Source: Globodera rostochiensis (lineage: Eukaryota > Nematoda > Chromadorea > Rhabditida > Heteroderidae). From it: a stretch of 64,000 nt of DNA. The notes beneath the pieces are model-generated. The model saw only the letters and a list, made by a program, of their open reading frames with translations, made no database searches and was not told where the DNA came from. Below, piece after piece: positions 34,316 through 48,160 of the stretch (position 1 is its first letter; each line of letters begins with the position of its first letter). The DNA lies in NCBI GenBank assembly GCA_018350325.1, contig JAEVLN010000023.1, positions 311,001-375,000 on the forward strand, in the 5' to 3' direction. Made by a program: the position numbers and the translations under genes.

Positions 34316-37300
34316 AATTATGCATAATGAAAAAAGTGTTAGGTTATGTTAAATACAAAGTCTATCGATTTCATGGCCACGACCACGGAGTACATAATAT
34401 GAAAAGAATCGCGCAATCTCGACGCTCCATTAAAATTATTGTAAAAATGTAACTTTATTAATACAAATCTGATAAGTAAATCCAATTTTAAGCTAAAAGT
34501 CCTATTGAATATGTACATATAAATGACAAATTTTTTTAATCGTTGACAGTGAAAGCTTAATAATGAAAATTAAACAGATCGATTTAACTAAATAAATAAA
34601 TTAAATATAAATTTCTTCGCGGCAAGTCAACAATAAATGAAAATATGTTTAAATAAAAAAATTTGATAAAGCATATTTTATTTTGAGTTTATTATTTAGT
34701 AATTTTGTATAACATTAATATATAATTGTTCGTTATGCGGGTTTTGAAGGTGCCGAGGCTGTTCCAAATTATTATTCAAATATTAAATAATTTTTTATCG
34801 GCAGTTCTTAGATGAATAACGAATTGTTATAGTGTTGCCGGTGTGTTTTTTATTTTAATTATAATTAAATAGTATTTATGTTTATCGGCATTTGAAAATT
34901 ATTTGACATAATTTTAAGGCACTCTTTTTTAATAATTGATGCGAAATTTTTTCTGAATTTTACTTTTTTACGCTTTGCTTCTATCCAAATCATTATTAAG
35001 CTTGTTCTATGTGCGTTTACTCTCTCAGCAGTCTTCATTGCTGCTGATCGAGACAGAGCATCCGAACGATGAACTCGGTTGATGCATTATTTAAAGATAG
35101 ATTATTTATTACAATTAAATTGATTTGATCAAAGTGTCAGCCATTGTTTATAATTAAATAAAATCTTATTAAATTATGAAATATAGATATAATCGTTCGA
35201 CATTCGGATGTGGCATATTACGAGCCAACCATCCGACCGACATTCGTATGAACGATTTTGCTTTGTTTAAGTTTATTATTTTGTTCTTAAGTAGTTCATT
35301 CGTTTACTAAATTATTTGTTATTGTATCAAAGCCATCAATTTTTTCATATAAAGCATTACATCTATTTTTTAAATGCCAACAGATCATGATTTCAATGCT
35401 ACTTAAATTTGTATATTTCTTAAATTATTAAATTTAAAATTTTTATTGTGATTTTTTATTAATGTGAGGTTATTAAAAATATACTTTTTTTAATCATTAC
35501 TGTTTCATTTTTTAGGTTAGTTTATTAGGTTTACTTCCTGTCACGTGGCTTAATAAATTGAAAAAAAAAGATCAACAAAATTAAACTTCTACACTAACCA
35601 AAATGTTAGTTTTTGTGCACGTATAAATGTTTTGATTAAATGACTTGAATAAATTTACTTTTTGTTTATTAAACCCGAAAATTTAATTTTTTGTAAGTTA
35701 GACAATTTCTGCTTAAAACATCGGTAACTATTACAACCAATCATTCTCATTAATATTACTTTTATTTTGTGATTTGTTGTATTTTTACATTTTGTTAATA
35801 ATATTTTCAAGCAATGGTTAATTGAATTTTTTATTTACTTTTAAAAATGCCTTAAACTTTATTTAGGTGTCTAAATAAATACAAGTTAATTTGTTTTTAA
35901 CATTGCATTATTATATTGCATACATTTATTAAAAAAATTGATTGAACTGTATATTAAGCATGTTATATTTAAAAAATTTGAGACAAATTATTTTTCATAA
36001 TTATTAATATTCTTTCCATGACGTGCATGTGTATTGTTTCCGTTTACTTTCAGCGGTAATTTTCCCATATTTTAAATAATTTTAAAATATTTTCTTTTGA
36101 TGATTGGAATAAATTGTTCAACGACATTGACAAGTACACCGTCTGGATAACAACCGTTTCGCCCTGAATTTCGATATTTGGATAATATTGAACCAATTTT
36201 GATTAATAAACAATTAAATGATCCACCATTTTTTTCAATTTCAATACTGTGGAAAAAATTATTTACTTTAAAATTCTTATCTGTTTATTTATTGTTGGAG
36301 ACACCCGGAGATGGCGACGCTTCCGATCTCGCCCAAAGATTATAATAAATATTATTTAAAAATTAAATTTATTCTTCATTATATATTTTCATCTGTGAGA
36401 ACTCTTTATGGAGTAATAATTTATTGTTTTTAATTCAAGATTTGAGTCTTATTAATTTATCACTTATATATTTTTCTATTTAAATTAAAACATACTGTTT
36501 TTATTGTTATTATGTTCTGACTATTTATTTAATATTGCTATTAATTTAAACTTGTCATTTTTAGATTTTTTGACGATAATGAGTTTTTTATTTTCAAAAA
36601 TTTAAAAGTACAGCATTTTTAATGTTTCTGAAACAAACGGTGATTATTATGCCTATTCATGCTTTCTTTCATCGCATCGGCAAACACTGTGAGCGACTCG
36701 ACCATTGTTGTTTGACAAATGCTTAAGCATGTGCAATAAATATTTTTTAAACGATTGGCTCATTTCTTATCGCTTGGACATTGTTGGCGAGGTTATGTAA
36801 TAAATATGTTTATTTCAATATCATTGAGAATTAATAATTTTTGTTGGTGCAAGCGCAACGCTTGATTACTACTAATAGCGTAGCACTTAAATGATTAAAA
36901 CATTAAATTTGTAAATTAAAATTTTTTATTTGATTAGTTAATTATATTTTTGTGGGCTTATGAAGCAGGCGAATTGTATTCAAAATTATTTTTCAACGCA
37001 TAATGGTCTAACAAGTTTAATTATCAGAGCCGCCATGCCTCGTGCGTCATAAAAAGCAATTCACAATAATTGTTGAAGTTTTTCAAGTAATTTTGTCATA
37101 TGCAATCGATTCGTCAGAAAACTATTAGAATATAAATCTTATATCATTTTTACTTTTTTCAAAAATTAAGTTTTAAATTATTTTTGCCATCTCGTGTTTT
37201 GCAATTTCCATATGCTGAACAAAGCGGCCGCGTTCTGTGGCGTGTTTCAAAATTACGATTATGATTTTTATTTGTTTTTAAAAGATCAGTATTTAAAAAA

Positions 37301-38202
37301 ATTTAATTTGTTGGTTTAGTTCCAAAATCAATTAACATATGATCCTAAAACTCTCGACTAAGCTTTAAACTTTTTTAAAAAGAACTCATTTAATACTTAT
37401 TTTCAACACTCACTTTTTCCAAAATTATTTATGTATTATTTAGCAATTTTTACGTTTATGGATTTTGAGTTTTAAGCTGAAAACTGTCATTGGTCATTAT
37501 TATCAATGCATGAGCTTTAGTTGATGATGTTAAATAATATATTAATTTCCCATTTTTTGTGTTTTAGTTTAGAGATATTTTATCATAAATATTTTATAGT
37601 AATAATAGTTTAACCATTTTAATTTATCTTATCATCTGCGTTGAAATTTTGAATAGATTAGTGTACTTTATGGAATTAATTCCTAGTTTGACTATTTGCA
37701 TTTCTGTTGCTCTAAATTCAATATGGTCTGTTTCTGTTATTTTTTAGATTATTAATTTTTTAGTAAATATTCATAAATTTTATTTAACGGTATTTTAAAG
37801 TAATTAAATGCTGGTTTCATATATCTTTTGAGCATTATTGGGGTTTCCGTGCTTGTGCAAAAAAAATGCCCCATTGTTTTTTTATAAACGCCGGAGGTGT
37901 GCCGCAATGGTAAATATTTTACGTATTTGTCTTTTACTTAGAGCTCATTCAGCGTAAAATAGCTTTAAATTTTGATTTTTTGCAATTAAAAAATAAATTT
38001 AATTGTCGTCAAAAAGTCGGACTTTTCCTATGTTTCTGACGCCTTCCTAAGCGTTATCATGAAGTGTTGGATCAGCCTGAGCTTTCAGGTTGTAGTGGCT
38101 GCTTGCTTATAATCCTTTTGGATTTTTCTAAAAAATATATTTTCCTGGAAAATGGGGCGAAGGATATTTTTATTAGTTTTCTGATCAATTATTAACCGTA
38201 TT
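33930..38202 (+). repeat. Tandem duplication copy 1 (4.27 kb)
   Basis: Direct copy of 38203-42496, starting CAATTTGGTAGGG after TATT. The two copies are nearly identical over their whole length, with scattered single-base and small indel differences (for example GACATTCGTATG against GACATTCGGATG, and a longer divergence in the last 80 bp). No gene is supported in the unit. It includes GC-richer patches at about 35020-35080, 36300-36330 and 37220-37245. Confidence 0.95.
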
Positions 38203-41200
38203 CAATTTGGTAGGGTTTTTAACAATGTTTTTTATATTCTTTTTTTGCAACTACATTTAGCGCCTAATAATGAATGACTTTTAATTTTTTAAAAATGATT
38301 TCTTTTAAATGTCTAATAAAGAGTTGTTATGTAGGCATCTTTGAGACAAATTGTTAGTTTTATTTAAATTTTTTATCCGTAATCGAATATATCACTAAAT
38401 TTAATTTTGTTTTTTTAAATTTAAATCTTATTATTGATTTTAATGTGCATTTGAGTAATATTTAAAGCAGTTTTTCAACAGGAGGCTTATTAAACGTGGA
38501 ATAAAAAGTGATGAAAATCAAACTGTTCAATTTTTACAAATCGTCGTTCTTGACAAGGACTTTTTCTTAAAGAAGTTTTATCAAAATGAATTATGCATAA
38601 TGAAAAAAGTGTTAGGTTATGTTAAATACAAAGTCTATCGATTTCATGGCCACGACCACGGAGTACATAATATGAAAAGAATCGCGCAATCTCGACGCTC
38701 CATTAAAATTATTGTAAAAATGTAACTTTATTAATACAAATCTGATAAGTAAATCCAATTTTAAGCTAAAAGTCCTATTGAATATGTACATATAAATGAC
38801 AAATTTTTTTAATCGTTGACAGTGAAAGCTTAATAATGAAAATTAAACAGATCGATTTAACTAAATAAATAAATTAAATATAAATTTCTTCGCGGCAAGT
38901 CAACAATAAATGAAAATATGTTTAAATAAAAAAATTTGATAAAGCATATTTTATTTTGAGTTTATTATTTAGTAATTTTGTATAACATTAATATATAATT
39001 GTTCGTTATGCGGGTTTTGAAGGTGCCGAGGCTGTTCCAAATTATTATTCAAATATTAAATAATTTTTTATCGGCAGTTCTTAGATGAATAACGAATTGT
39101 TATAGTGTTGCCGGTGTGTTTTTTATTTTAATTATAATTAAATAGTATTTATGTTTATCGGCATTTGAAAATTATTTGACATAATTTTAAGGCACTCTTT
39201 TTTAATAATTGATGCGAAATTTTTTCTGAATTTTACTTTTTTACGCTTTGCTTCTATCCAAATCATTATTAAGCTTGTTCTATGTGCGTTTACTCTCTCA
39301 GCAGTCTTCATTGCTGCTGATCGAGACAGAGCATCCGAACGATGAACTCGGTTGATGCATTATTTAAAGATAGATTATTTATTACAATTAAATTGATTTG
39401 ATCAAAGTGTCAGCCATTGTTTATAATTAAATAAAATCTTATTAAATTATGAAATATAGATATAATCGTTCGACATTCGGATGTGGCATATTACGAGCCA
39501 ACCATCCGACCGACATTCGGATGAACGATTTTGCTTTGTTTAAGTTTATTATTTTGTTCTTAAGTAGTTCATTCGTTTACTAAATTATTTGTTATTGTAT
39601 CAAAGCCATCAATTTTTTCATATAATAGCATTACATCTATTTTTTAAATGCCAACAGATCATGATTTCAATGCTACTTAAATTTGTATATTTCTTAAATT
39701 ATTAAATTTAAAATTTTTATTGTGATTTTTTATTAATGCGAGGTTATTAAAAATATACTTTTTTTAATCATTACTGTTTCATTTTTTAGGTTAGTTTATT
39801 AGGTTTACTTCCTGTCACGTGGCTTAATAAATTGAAAAAAAAAGATCAACAAAATTAAACTTCTACACTAACCAAAATGTTAGTTTTTGTGCACGTATAA
39901 ATGTTTTGATTAAATGACTTGAATAAATTTACTTTTTGTTTATTAAACCCGAAAATTTAATTTTTTGTAAAGACAATTTCTGCTTAAAACATCGGTAACT
40001 ATTACAACCAATCATTCTCATTAATATTACTTTTATTTTGTGATTAGTTGTATTTTTACATTTTGTTAATAATATTTTCAAGCAATGGTTAATTGAATTT
40101 TTTATTTACTTTTAAAAATGCCTTAAACTTTATTTAGAGGTGTCTAAATAAATACAAGTTAATTTGTTTTTAACATTACATTATTATATTGCATACATTT
40201 ATTAAAAAAATTGATTGAACTGTATATTAAGCATGTTATATTTAAAAAATTTGAGACAAATTATTTTTCATAATTATTAATATTCTTTCCATGACGTGCA
40301 TGTGTATTGTTTCCGTTTACTTTCAGCGGTAATTTTCCCATATTTTAAATAATTTTAAAATATTTTCTTTTGATGATTGGAATAAATTGTTCAACGACAT
40401 TGACAAGTACACCGTCTGGATAACAACCGTTTCGCCCTGAATTTCGATATTTGGATAATATTGAACCAATTTTGATTAATAAACAATTAAATGATCCACC
40501 ATTTTTTTCAATTTCAATACTGTGGAAAAAATTATTTACTTTAAAATTCTTATCTGTTTATTTATTGTTGGAGACACCCGGAGATGGCGACGCTTCCGAT
40601 CTCGCCCAAAGATTATAATAAATATTATTTAAAAATTAAATTTATTCTTCATTATATATTTTCATCTGTGAGAACTCTTTATGGAGTAATAATTTATTGT
40701 TTTTAATTCAAGATTTGAGTCTTATTAATTTATCACTTATATATTTTTCTATTTAAATTAAAACATACTGTTTTTATTGTTATTATGTTCTGACTATTTA
40801 TTTAATATTGCTATTAATTTAAACTTGTCATTTTTAGATTTTTTGACGATAATGAGTTTTTTATTTTCAAAAATTTAAAAGTACAGCATTTTTAATGTTT
40901 CTGAAACAAACGGTGATTATTATGCCTATTCATGCTTTCTTTTATCGCATCGGCAAACACTGTGAGCGACTCGACCATTGTTGTTTGACAAATGCTTAAG
41001 CATGTGCAATAAATATTTTTTAAACGATTGGCTCATTTCTTATCGCTTGGACATTGTTGGCGAGGTTATGTAATAAATATGTTTATTTCAATATCATTTG
41101 AGAATTAATAATTTTTGTTGGTGCAAGCGCAACGCTTGATTACTACTAATAGCGTAGCACTTAAATGATTAAAACATTAAATTTGTAAATTAAAATTTTT

Positions 41201-42496
41201 TATTTGATTAGTTAATTATATTTTTGTGAGCTTATGAAGCAGGCGAATTGTATTCAAAATTATTTTTCAACGCATAATGGTCTAACAAGTTTAATTATCA
41301 GAGCCGCCATGCCTCGTGCGTCATAAAAAGCAATTCACAATAATTGTTGAAGTTTTTCAAGTAATTTTGTCATATGCAATCGATTCGTCAGAAAACTATT
41401 AGAATATAAATCTTATATCATTTTTACTTTTTTCAAAAATTAAGTTTTAAATTATTTTTGCCATCTCGTGTTTTGCAATTTCCATATGCTGAACAAAGCG
41501 GCCGCGTTCTGTGGCGTGTTTCAAAATTACGATTATGATTTTTATTTGTTTTTAAAAGATCAGTATTTAAAAAAATTTAATTTGTTGGTTTAGTTCCAAA
41601 ATCAATTAACATATGATCCTAAAACTCTCGACTAAGCTTTAAACTTTTTTAAAAAGAACTCATTTAATACTTATTTTCAACACTCACTTTTTCCAAAATT
41701 ATTTATGTATTATTTAGCAATTTTTACGTTTATGGTATTTAAAATTTTGAGTTTTAAGCTGAAAACTGTCATTGGTCATTATTATCAATGCATGAGCTTT
41801 AGTTGATGATGTTAAATAATATATTAATTTCCCATTTTTTGTGTTTTAGTTTAGAGATATTTTATCATAAATATTTTATAGTAATAATAGTTTAACCATT
41901 TTAATTTATCTTATCATCTGCGTTGAAATTTTGAATAGATTAGTGTACTTTATGGAATTAATTCCTAGTTTGACTATTTGCATTTCTGTTGCTCTAAATT
42001 CAATATGGTCTGTTTCTGTTATTTTTTAGATTATTAATTTTTTAGTAAATATTCATAAATTTTATTTAACGGTATTTTAAAGTAATTAAATGCTGGTTTC
42101 ATATATCTTTTGAGCATTATTGGGGTTTCCGTGCTTGTGCAAAAAAAATGCCCCATTGTTTTTTTATAAACGCCGGAGGTGTGCCGCAATGGTAAATATT
42201 TTACGTATTTGTCTTTTACTTAGAGCTCATTCAGCGTAAAATAGCTTTAAATTTTGATTTTTTTGCAATTAAAAAATAAATTTAATTGTCGTCAAAAAGT
42301 CGGACTTTTCCTATGTTTCTGACGCCTTCCTAAGCGTTATCATGAAGTGTTGGATCAGCCTGAGCTTTCATGTAGTAGTGGCTGCTTGCTTATAATCCTT
42401 TTGGATCTTTCGAGGAAAAATATTTTCCAGGAAAATGGGGCGAAGGTTAACGAGCAATTAATTGTATTAGTTTTCTGATCAATTATTAACCGTATT
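38203..42496 (+). repeat. Tandem duplication copy 2 (4.29 kb)
   Basis: Abuts copy 1 directly. The junction and both outer edges share TATT, so a 4-bp microhomology marks the breakpoints. Copy 2 is 21 bp longer through small indels, the largest near 42435-42465 (GTTAACGAGCAATTAATTG where copy 1 has ATATTTTT). A recent tandem duplication, or two haplotypes joined in assembly, would both look like this. Confidence 0.95.
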
Positions 42497-43048
42497 AAGT
42501 TATTTATTATTTTTGTTGTTATTTATTTATTTTTGTTAATTTTGAAAGTAATTTAAATGATTAAAAGAATCACCGTTTACTTAATCATCTAAAAAATTTA
42601 GTCGTTTTTCACTTTTAACTAGTTGTTGAACTTGCTTTAAGTTTATTTCTTTCATAAATACAATCTAAATTGGGGTTCACGACACCGCCCGCTAATATTG
42701 CAAACATATTTAATCCGCACAAAGCTCTCGTTCATATGTTGGTAATTTATTTTAACTTAAAATTCAAATTTTTATTTTTAATATATTGAATACCTTAAGA
42801 ATTTGGCTCTAGGATATGATATTTAATATTTAAAATATTATTCCGCAACGTTTTCACCCAGTGCCGTGCGCAGTATTGTATGAATTATTTTGATGGAATG
42901 AGGTGTAATAATTAGGCGGACAAGCTAAAATGGTAAATTTATAAGCGGCTCTCAACCTGCTATTATAATTTATTTAAAAAAAAAATCGTTTAAGAAAAAG
43001 TGTTACTTTTTGCACACGAAATTTTTTCAATTATTTATAATTATTAAT

Positions 43049-43506
43049 TTTCTTAATCAATTAGTCGTTAATAATTAAAATTCGGGGAATGCCAATATTT
43101 TAATTTTTTAGTATATTTATCAAATATTTATAACAATATTTAAAAATATTTTAAGAATTTGAAATGAAAATACATTTAAACCTGCGGTTGCTCGTTATTC
43201 ACGGCGGCATATTCTTTTTTTAAATATTTAAATCATTTGAATTTCGGGTACAAATTAATATATCCTTTTCAACATGATTAAAATTTTTCTGGTTTAATTA
43301 ATAAGTATACTGTTTTTGAATATCAAAGATATTCTCGCTTCATTTCAGTCAACTGATCCCCGTCATTAAGATAGTTTCTAATTATTACACTTAACGGCAA
43401 GTAGATAAGAATGGTGGTAGTACAAGCTTTTTTATTAGTGAACATTTTGTTTTAACCATATTAAAGACAAAAAACTATTCTAACATTTTAATGCGCATGG
43501 CTCCCA
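43049..43506 (+). repeat. Repeat with internally deleted partner at 49.2 kb
   Basis: The ends, 43049-43092 (CTTAATCAATTAGTCGTTAA, AATTCGGGGAAT) and 43422-43506 (ACAAGCTTTTTTATTA, CTAACATTTTAATGCGCATG), recur at 49191-49233 and 49252-49370. The partner lacks the 330 bp or so between them and carries extra T-rich sequence. Confidence 0.7.
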
Positions 43507-44242
43507 CCAATGTGAAGGGGGCAAAGCGGCGCATACCACAATGGCAATCGTCTGCCAGTTTTTTATTTTTCACATGACCATAATTTTACCAAAATTACTT
43601 AATAGTAACCTTTTATTCAAATTTATAAATCTTTGTTTATTTTTAAATTAATTACTCTATTACTGCCGCTATTTATCTAAACCCGAATTTTTTGGTCTCT
43701 TTATTGAATTCAATTTTTACCAGCAACAGCCAAAATATTTATTTTTTTTTAATTTTGTAACGTTTTTTATTGTTCACATCATTATTGCTTTAAAATTAAA
43801 ATGTTTTTGTGATATCATCTTTATAGTGTCAATTTTTTAAATTTTTTTTTATTGTCAAAAATAAAAATATTTCTTTTTATAAATACGTGATTATGCACTA
43901 TTTCTAATTTTAAACTTGGTGAATATTTTCATGCAAGGGATGGTCATTCAAGCAAAGAAAATGATACAAACAAAAAATAATATATTGGAAAAAAATTATC
44001 AGTCTTATAGTTTAAAAATAGAAACATCACTAAAGATATCTTAATGTATTAAATTATTTTTAAATTTTATAACATGCAAGTGTTGAATCTTTATTTGAGA
44101 TGTAATTATAAGTACAATTACAGAATTTAATTCACATTGGTAAATATTTAATAGCAGTTTAAACCAAAAACAATTGAGTTGATCCTTTATTATTAGAGAT
44201 CGATTCTCTGTTTTGTATGATCTGCGCATTATTTTGCAATTT

Positions 44243-44330
44243 GTCTTGCACCAATCAGCAAATTTTTTCTTTATTCAATAAAAATATGACTTTGTAATAG
44301 CTTATCTGATTTGTATTGTTTGTTTAATTT
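44243..44330 (+). repeat. 88-bp direct repeat, copy 1
   Basis: CTTGCACCAATCAGCAAATT, then CTTTATTCAATAAAAATAT and CTGATTTGTATTG. It recurs about 297 bp downstream. Confidence 0.75.
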
Positions 44331-44540
44331 ATAAATAGAAGATATTAGATTAAAAATTTATTTATTTATTTAGTTTCAAATTAAAAGATTCGTCAAATTT
44401 TGAGATTTTAAATAAAATGCTAGTTTCTTGATACCCGCTAATTTAAAACAAATTTAATCATAAAAAAATTTTGAAGTTTGTCTTTAGTTTTAAAACATGC
44501 TTTCTATCGACTTTGTGTGGTAAGTTTTATGCTAGCTGTA

Positions 44541-44629
44541 TCTTGCACCAATCAGCAAATTTTCTCTTTATTCAATAAAAATATCGCTTTGTAATAGCAT
44601 TTCTGATTTGTATTGCCTTTTTGTAATTT
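44541..44629 (+). repeat. 88-bp direct repeat, copy 2
   Basis: Second copy of 44243-44330 with a handful of substitutions. The pair may mark the ends of a small element or a decayed tandem duplication. Confidence 0.75.
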
Positions 44630-47600
44630 TCCATCAAATTTCATTATCATATTCATCTAAAGCATTTGGAAATTTTACATTTTTAGTTGCTAAAATTTTG
44701 TAATTTTGTTTATTATAATATTGGGTACTGCTTTTAATTTTTATTTCATTATTTCCACCTGATATTTTCCACTGTTCATGTATTATAACTATAATTGTAA
44801 ATATGTGGACTTTAATAATTTATATATATTTTTTTAATTCACTGGAGTTTTGCATATTTTTTTGCTTACAAAATTCTAAAAAATATTTTAAAAAGTGATC
44901 TCAATGATATTTTGAGTTTAGTGAGCCGAATTATTTATATTTTAGCTGCGCTAAAAAAATTAAAATTATTGGATGGCAGAGAAAACATATTAAAAATTTT
45001 TTTAATTAGTCTTCAATTTTTAAAAGAAGCTTGCACTTGCACAATTATCAGAAGAATTGCAATTAAAAATTTAGCATACATATTAGTAAAGTTAAAAAAA
45101 TATTATAATTAGATTGCAAAATAAACAAAATTAAACAAATTATAATTAATCAACATGGAAAACTGAATTGACGATTTTCTAAGAAGTTAAAATTTGAACT
45201 CAAAATAAACTTAAAATTAATATTTTTGAGAAACTAAAAAATATATTTTAATTAAACTTACAAAGGCGATAAAAAAATTCAAACGCAATTAGTGCATTTA
45301 CATGCACGGTAAAATATCCGAATGGTGAAAATAATGTAAGTGAGACTAATGCTTATAAAAATTTTAGAAAGAAATAATGAACATTGAAAGGCATTAATCT
45401 AATAAATGTTTTATTAAAATTTCTTTGGAACAAATAGATATGCAAGGAGTGAAAGATGGAGGTTATCAATAAAACATGACGCTTTTTAAATATTTAAAAC
45501 CTAACCTTAAAGCTAAAGTTTTTATTACTGAAAAAAAAGAAAAATCGTGTAATAATAAATCCCGCGGTAAATCATAAATTATTTAGCAACATTACATGAA
45601 TAAAGACAATGACCAGTTGGACTTAACAAATACAAGTGAAATCACATAAATTTTAAAACAAAAGAGTAAGTGAGTACGATTTATTTTTGCTTACTTTAAT
45701 AGAGAAAATACGGTTATTTAAAGCTTAAAACTAAACATTTAAAAAAATGAAAAAAAAGAAATAATTGAACAAATTAAGGTAATTAAAATGCTATTTAAAA
45801 ATATATAAAATATATGTTTATCTTAAAATTAATTTTTTACAATAATTAAAGAATTTCCAAAGATTAAATGCCAGACCAAAAAATAAAACAATGTTTATTG
45901 TATTTTTTATTAAATTATCTAAAAGACAAAGAAAAGACTTTAAAAAAGAGTTTAAACATGATATTTTTCAGTTATGAAAAGATATTATTACCAAATAGCA
46001 AATTTTAAGTTCAAAGATAAAAATTTATATAAATTTAATTTTTTTTTTAAATACAGAAGAAGATGGAGTTTTTCAATTATAAACAGACCCGATTTAAAAA
46101 TAATAAAACCTTAGCTTTGTTAAGAATTGACATGATGATCTCGGTCTCGAACATAGGAGACGATGCTATCGGGCCATGTTATTTACGTATCATTCTTAAA
46201 ATAAAATCAATATATAAATTCATTTGTTCTAAATGAGCAAAAAATAAATCTAAGTTGGCAAACATAGAACAAGTATTGAATAAAAATTATCCACGTTGGA
46301 AGTTTGCATTAATAGAAATTATTTCTGAGCCTATTAATAGCGCATATTAAAACATTACGACAATATAATAACATAAGAAATTACATTGTATTTAAAATTA
46401 CAAAAATATAATCAACAAGAATAGTTTAAAATGAGAAACGTGATTATCAAATTTATAAAATTAACAGGGTTACTAAAAATTAATCTAAATAACATTTTAT
46501 AAAATAAAGATGAAAAAACTTATTTGAAATATGCATAAATTTAAATTATCATCACACACATTTGTGCCCGATAAAATAGCAAAATTCAGCAAATTTGGTC
46601 AATTATTAAATACACACTGTAAGCTTCGGTCCCAAGGTCAGAAATGTATATGAAGTACCAAACCACCTCGCATTGGTGTATAAAATCGGGATTGAAGCTT
46701 GACCCGATTACCTTTAGAACATGCCCTGAAATTAATATTAAACTTCAACAACGAAATAAATTATTTTTTTAAAATCATTTAGATTCAAATATTTTACTTA
46801 CATTTATTAAGAAACAAAAAATATAAATAAACCCAATCAAAATTTATTTGTTATAATAACTAAAATGATAACCGATAATTAGCAATTTTGTATGAAGACA
46901 AATATCCACCAGCTTTAAACAAAACTTATTACCTCTACCTTTATAATCACTCTTCTGTTCATTTGCTGCAAAACAATTTTCTTAGTATTTCAAAGCTAAA
47001 TTAAATTTATTTAGATTGCAATTTTTTGATATTTTATTTCAAAATAATTTGGTTTTAAAATGATAAATTTCACTATTATAACTTAATTTGTATTCTAGGG
47101 CTTTTTATAAAAAATGGGCCTTAAGCCATCACTGTCATTGACATAGATTGTCATCAACTACATTGTCTTTCGTTGCAAATGACACGTGGCGCCGCAATTA
47201 ATATTATGATTAATTAAAATTAATAAAAAAGATTGGTGAAAAATGACAAACAAGTAAAATTTATTAATTACCAAGATGAAAAACTCAAATATAACGAAAC
47301 AAAACAATAAGTAACAAGCCTTCTGAGAACATTAAAAAAAATTATTTAAAAAAAAGCATTTATATAATATACAAAATCAAATGTTCGTTTAATTCTACGC
47401 TTTTAAAATTGTCTTTAAAGACTTCTTATTTTTTATGCAAATTTAATGTATATAAATTTAGCTCAACGTTATGAGACACAGATGAAATTGTTATATTTTC
47501 TGTGTTAATAGTTTGATGACCTCAAGAACTGTAAACTATTTAACAAATTTAATTATTTTGTGGGCAGAGATGTGTTGCACAGCGCAAATCAAAGTAAAAT

Positions 47601-47795
47601 TGACTCAAGAATATAACAATTTTATACTTAATATTATTTTTAATAAGATTTTTTTATTTATAATGTTAAATTTTTTCGTGCCCCGTTGGGAAAAGCAAGG
47701 ACTCGCTCTTTAGACAAAATATTACACAGCTAATAAATAAATACTATTTTTTGAAAAGGACAGAGTTTTTTAATACTTTTTAGTAGAATTGTTGG

Positions 47796-48112
47796 CGGTC
47801 GGTTAACCGAACCGAAACCGAAACCGAAAACCGGCTTTTTTGACCCAAAAACCGAAACCGAAAACCGGGGGTCGTAAAACCGGCCTAACCGAAAACCGGG
47901 GGTACCGGTTTATCGGTTTTTTCGGTTTGAAAAATACACCCCTAATGATGGGATTTTATGGGACCCCGATGGTGAGAAGTCTGGTGTAGTGGTGAGTGGT
48001 GTATGAGTTGAACTGTGGTGGGAGTAGGTTCAGATCCGGTCTGCGCTATCTTTTTTTTCAAACCTCCTCTGAACTTTACGGTGTAAACAATTCCAAAAGT
48101 TTTTTATATTCA
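47796..48112 (+). repeat. Composite repeat copy D (ACCGAAAACCGG tract plus tRNA-like module)
   Basis: A tract of about 140 bp built from ACCGAAACCGAAAACCGG-type motifs, with GGGGGTACCGGTTT near 47900, is followed by a tRNA-like module (47982-48058) and a body with GAACTTTACGGTG and AACAATTCCAAAAGTTTTTT. The body piece recurs in reverse at 55592-55640, next to another tract of the same kind. The architecture is the same as in copies A to C, but the sequence family is different. Confidence 0.7.
47982..48058 (+). promoter_or_regulatory. Internal Pol III A/B boxes and T-run terminator (tRNA-like)
   Basis: TGGTGTAGTGG (47982-47992) matches the A box. GGTTCAGATCC (48027-48037) matches the B box except at one position and lies 34 nt further on. 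A run of 8 T (48051-48058) follows, as for Pol III termination. Reads as a tRNA-derived SINE head; it does not fold as a tRNA. Confidence 0.55.
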
Positions 48113-48160
48113 CAATTTTTTTTAATTAAATAAAATTCACAAGTGTGATTGGACGAATTC

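Larger units (their letters stand above)
42497..47795. other. AT-rich noncoding DNA
   Basis: No supported gene. From about 45.1 to 47.4 kb the + strand becomes A-rich, the opposite of the long T-rich stretch before it. GC-richer patches at 43490-43555, 46135-46185 and 46615-46720 hold no recognisable gene. Two repeat pairs are listed separately. Confidence 0.5.

Noticed and set aside
46130..46190. tRNA or SINE head on the minus strand
   Set aside because: A GTTCGAGAC B-box-like site and an A-box-like TGGCCCGATAGC are present, but only about 12 nt apart, too close for a tRNA promoter. No flanking repeat structure was found.
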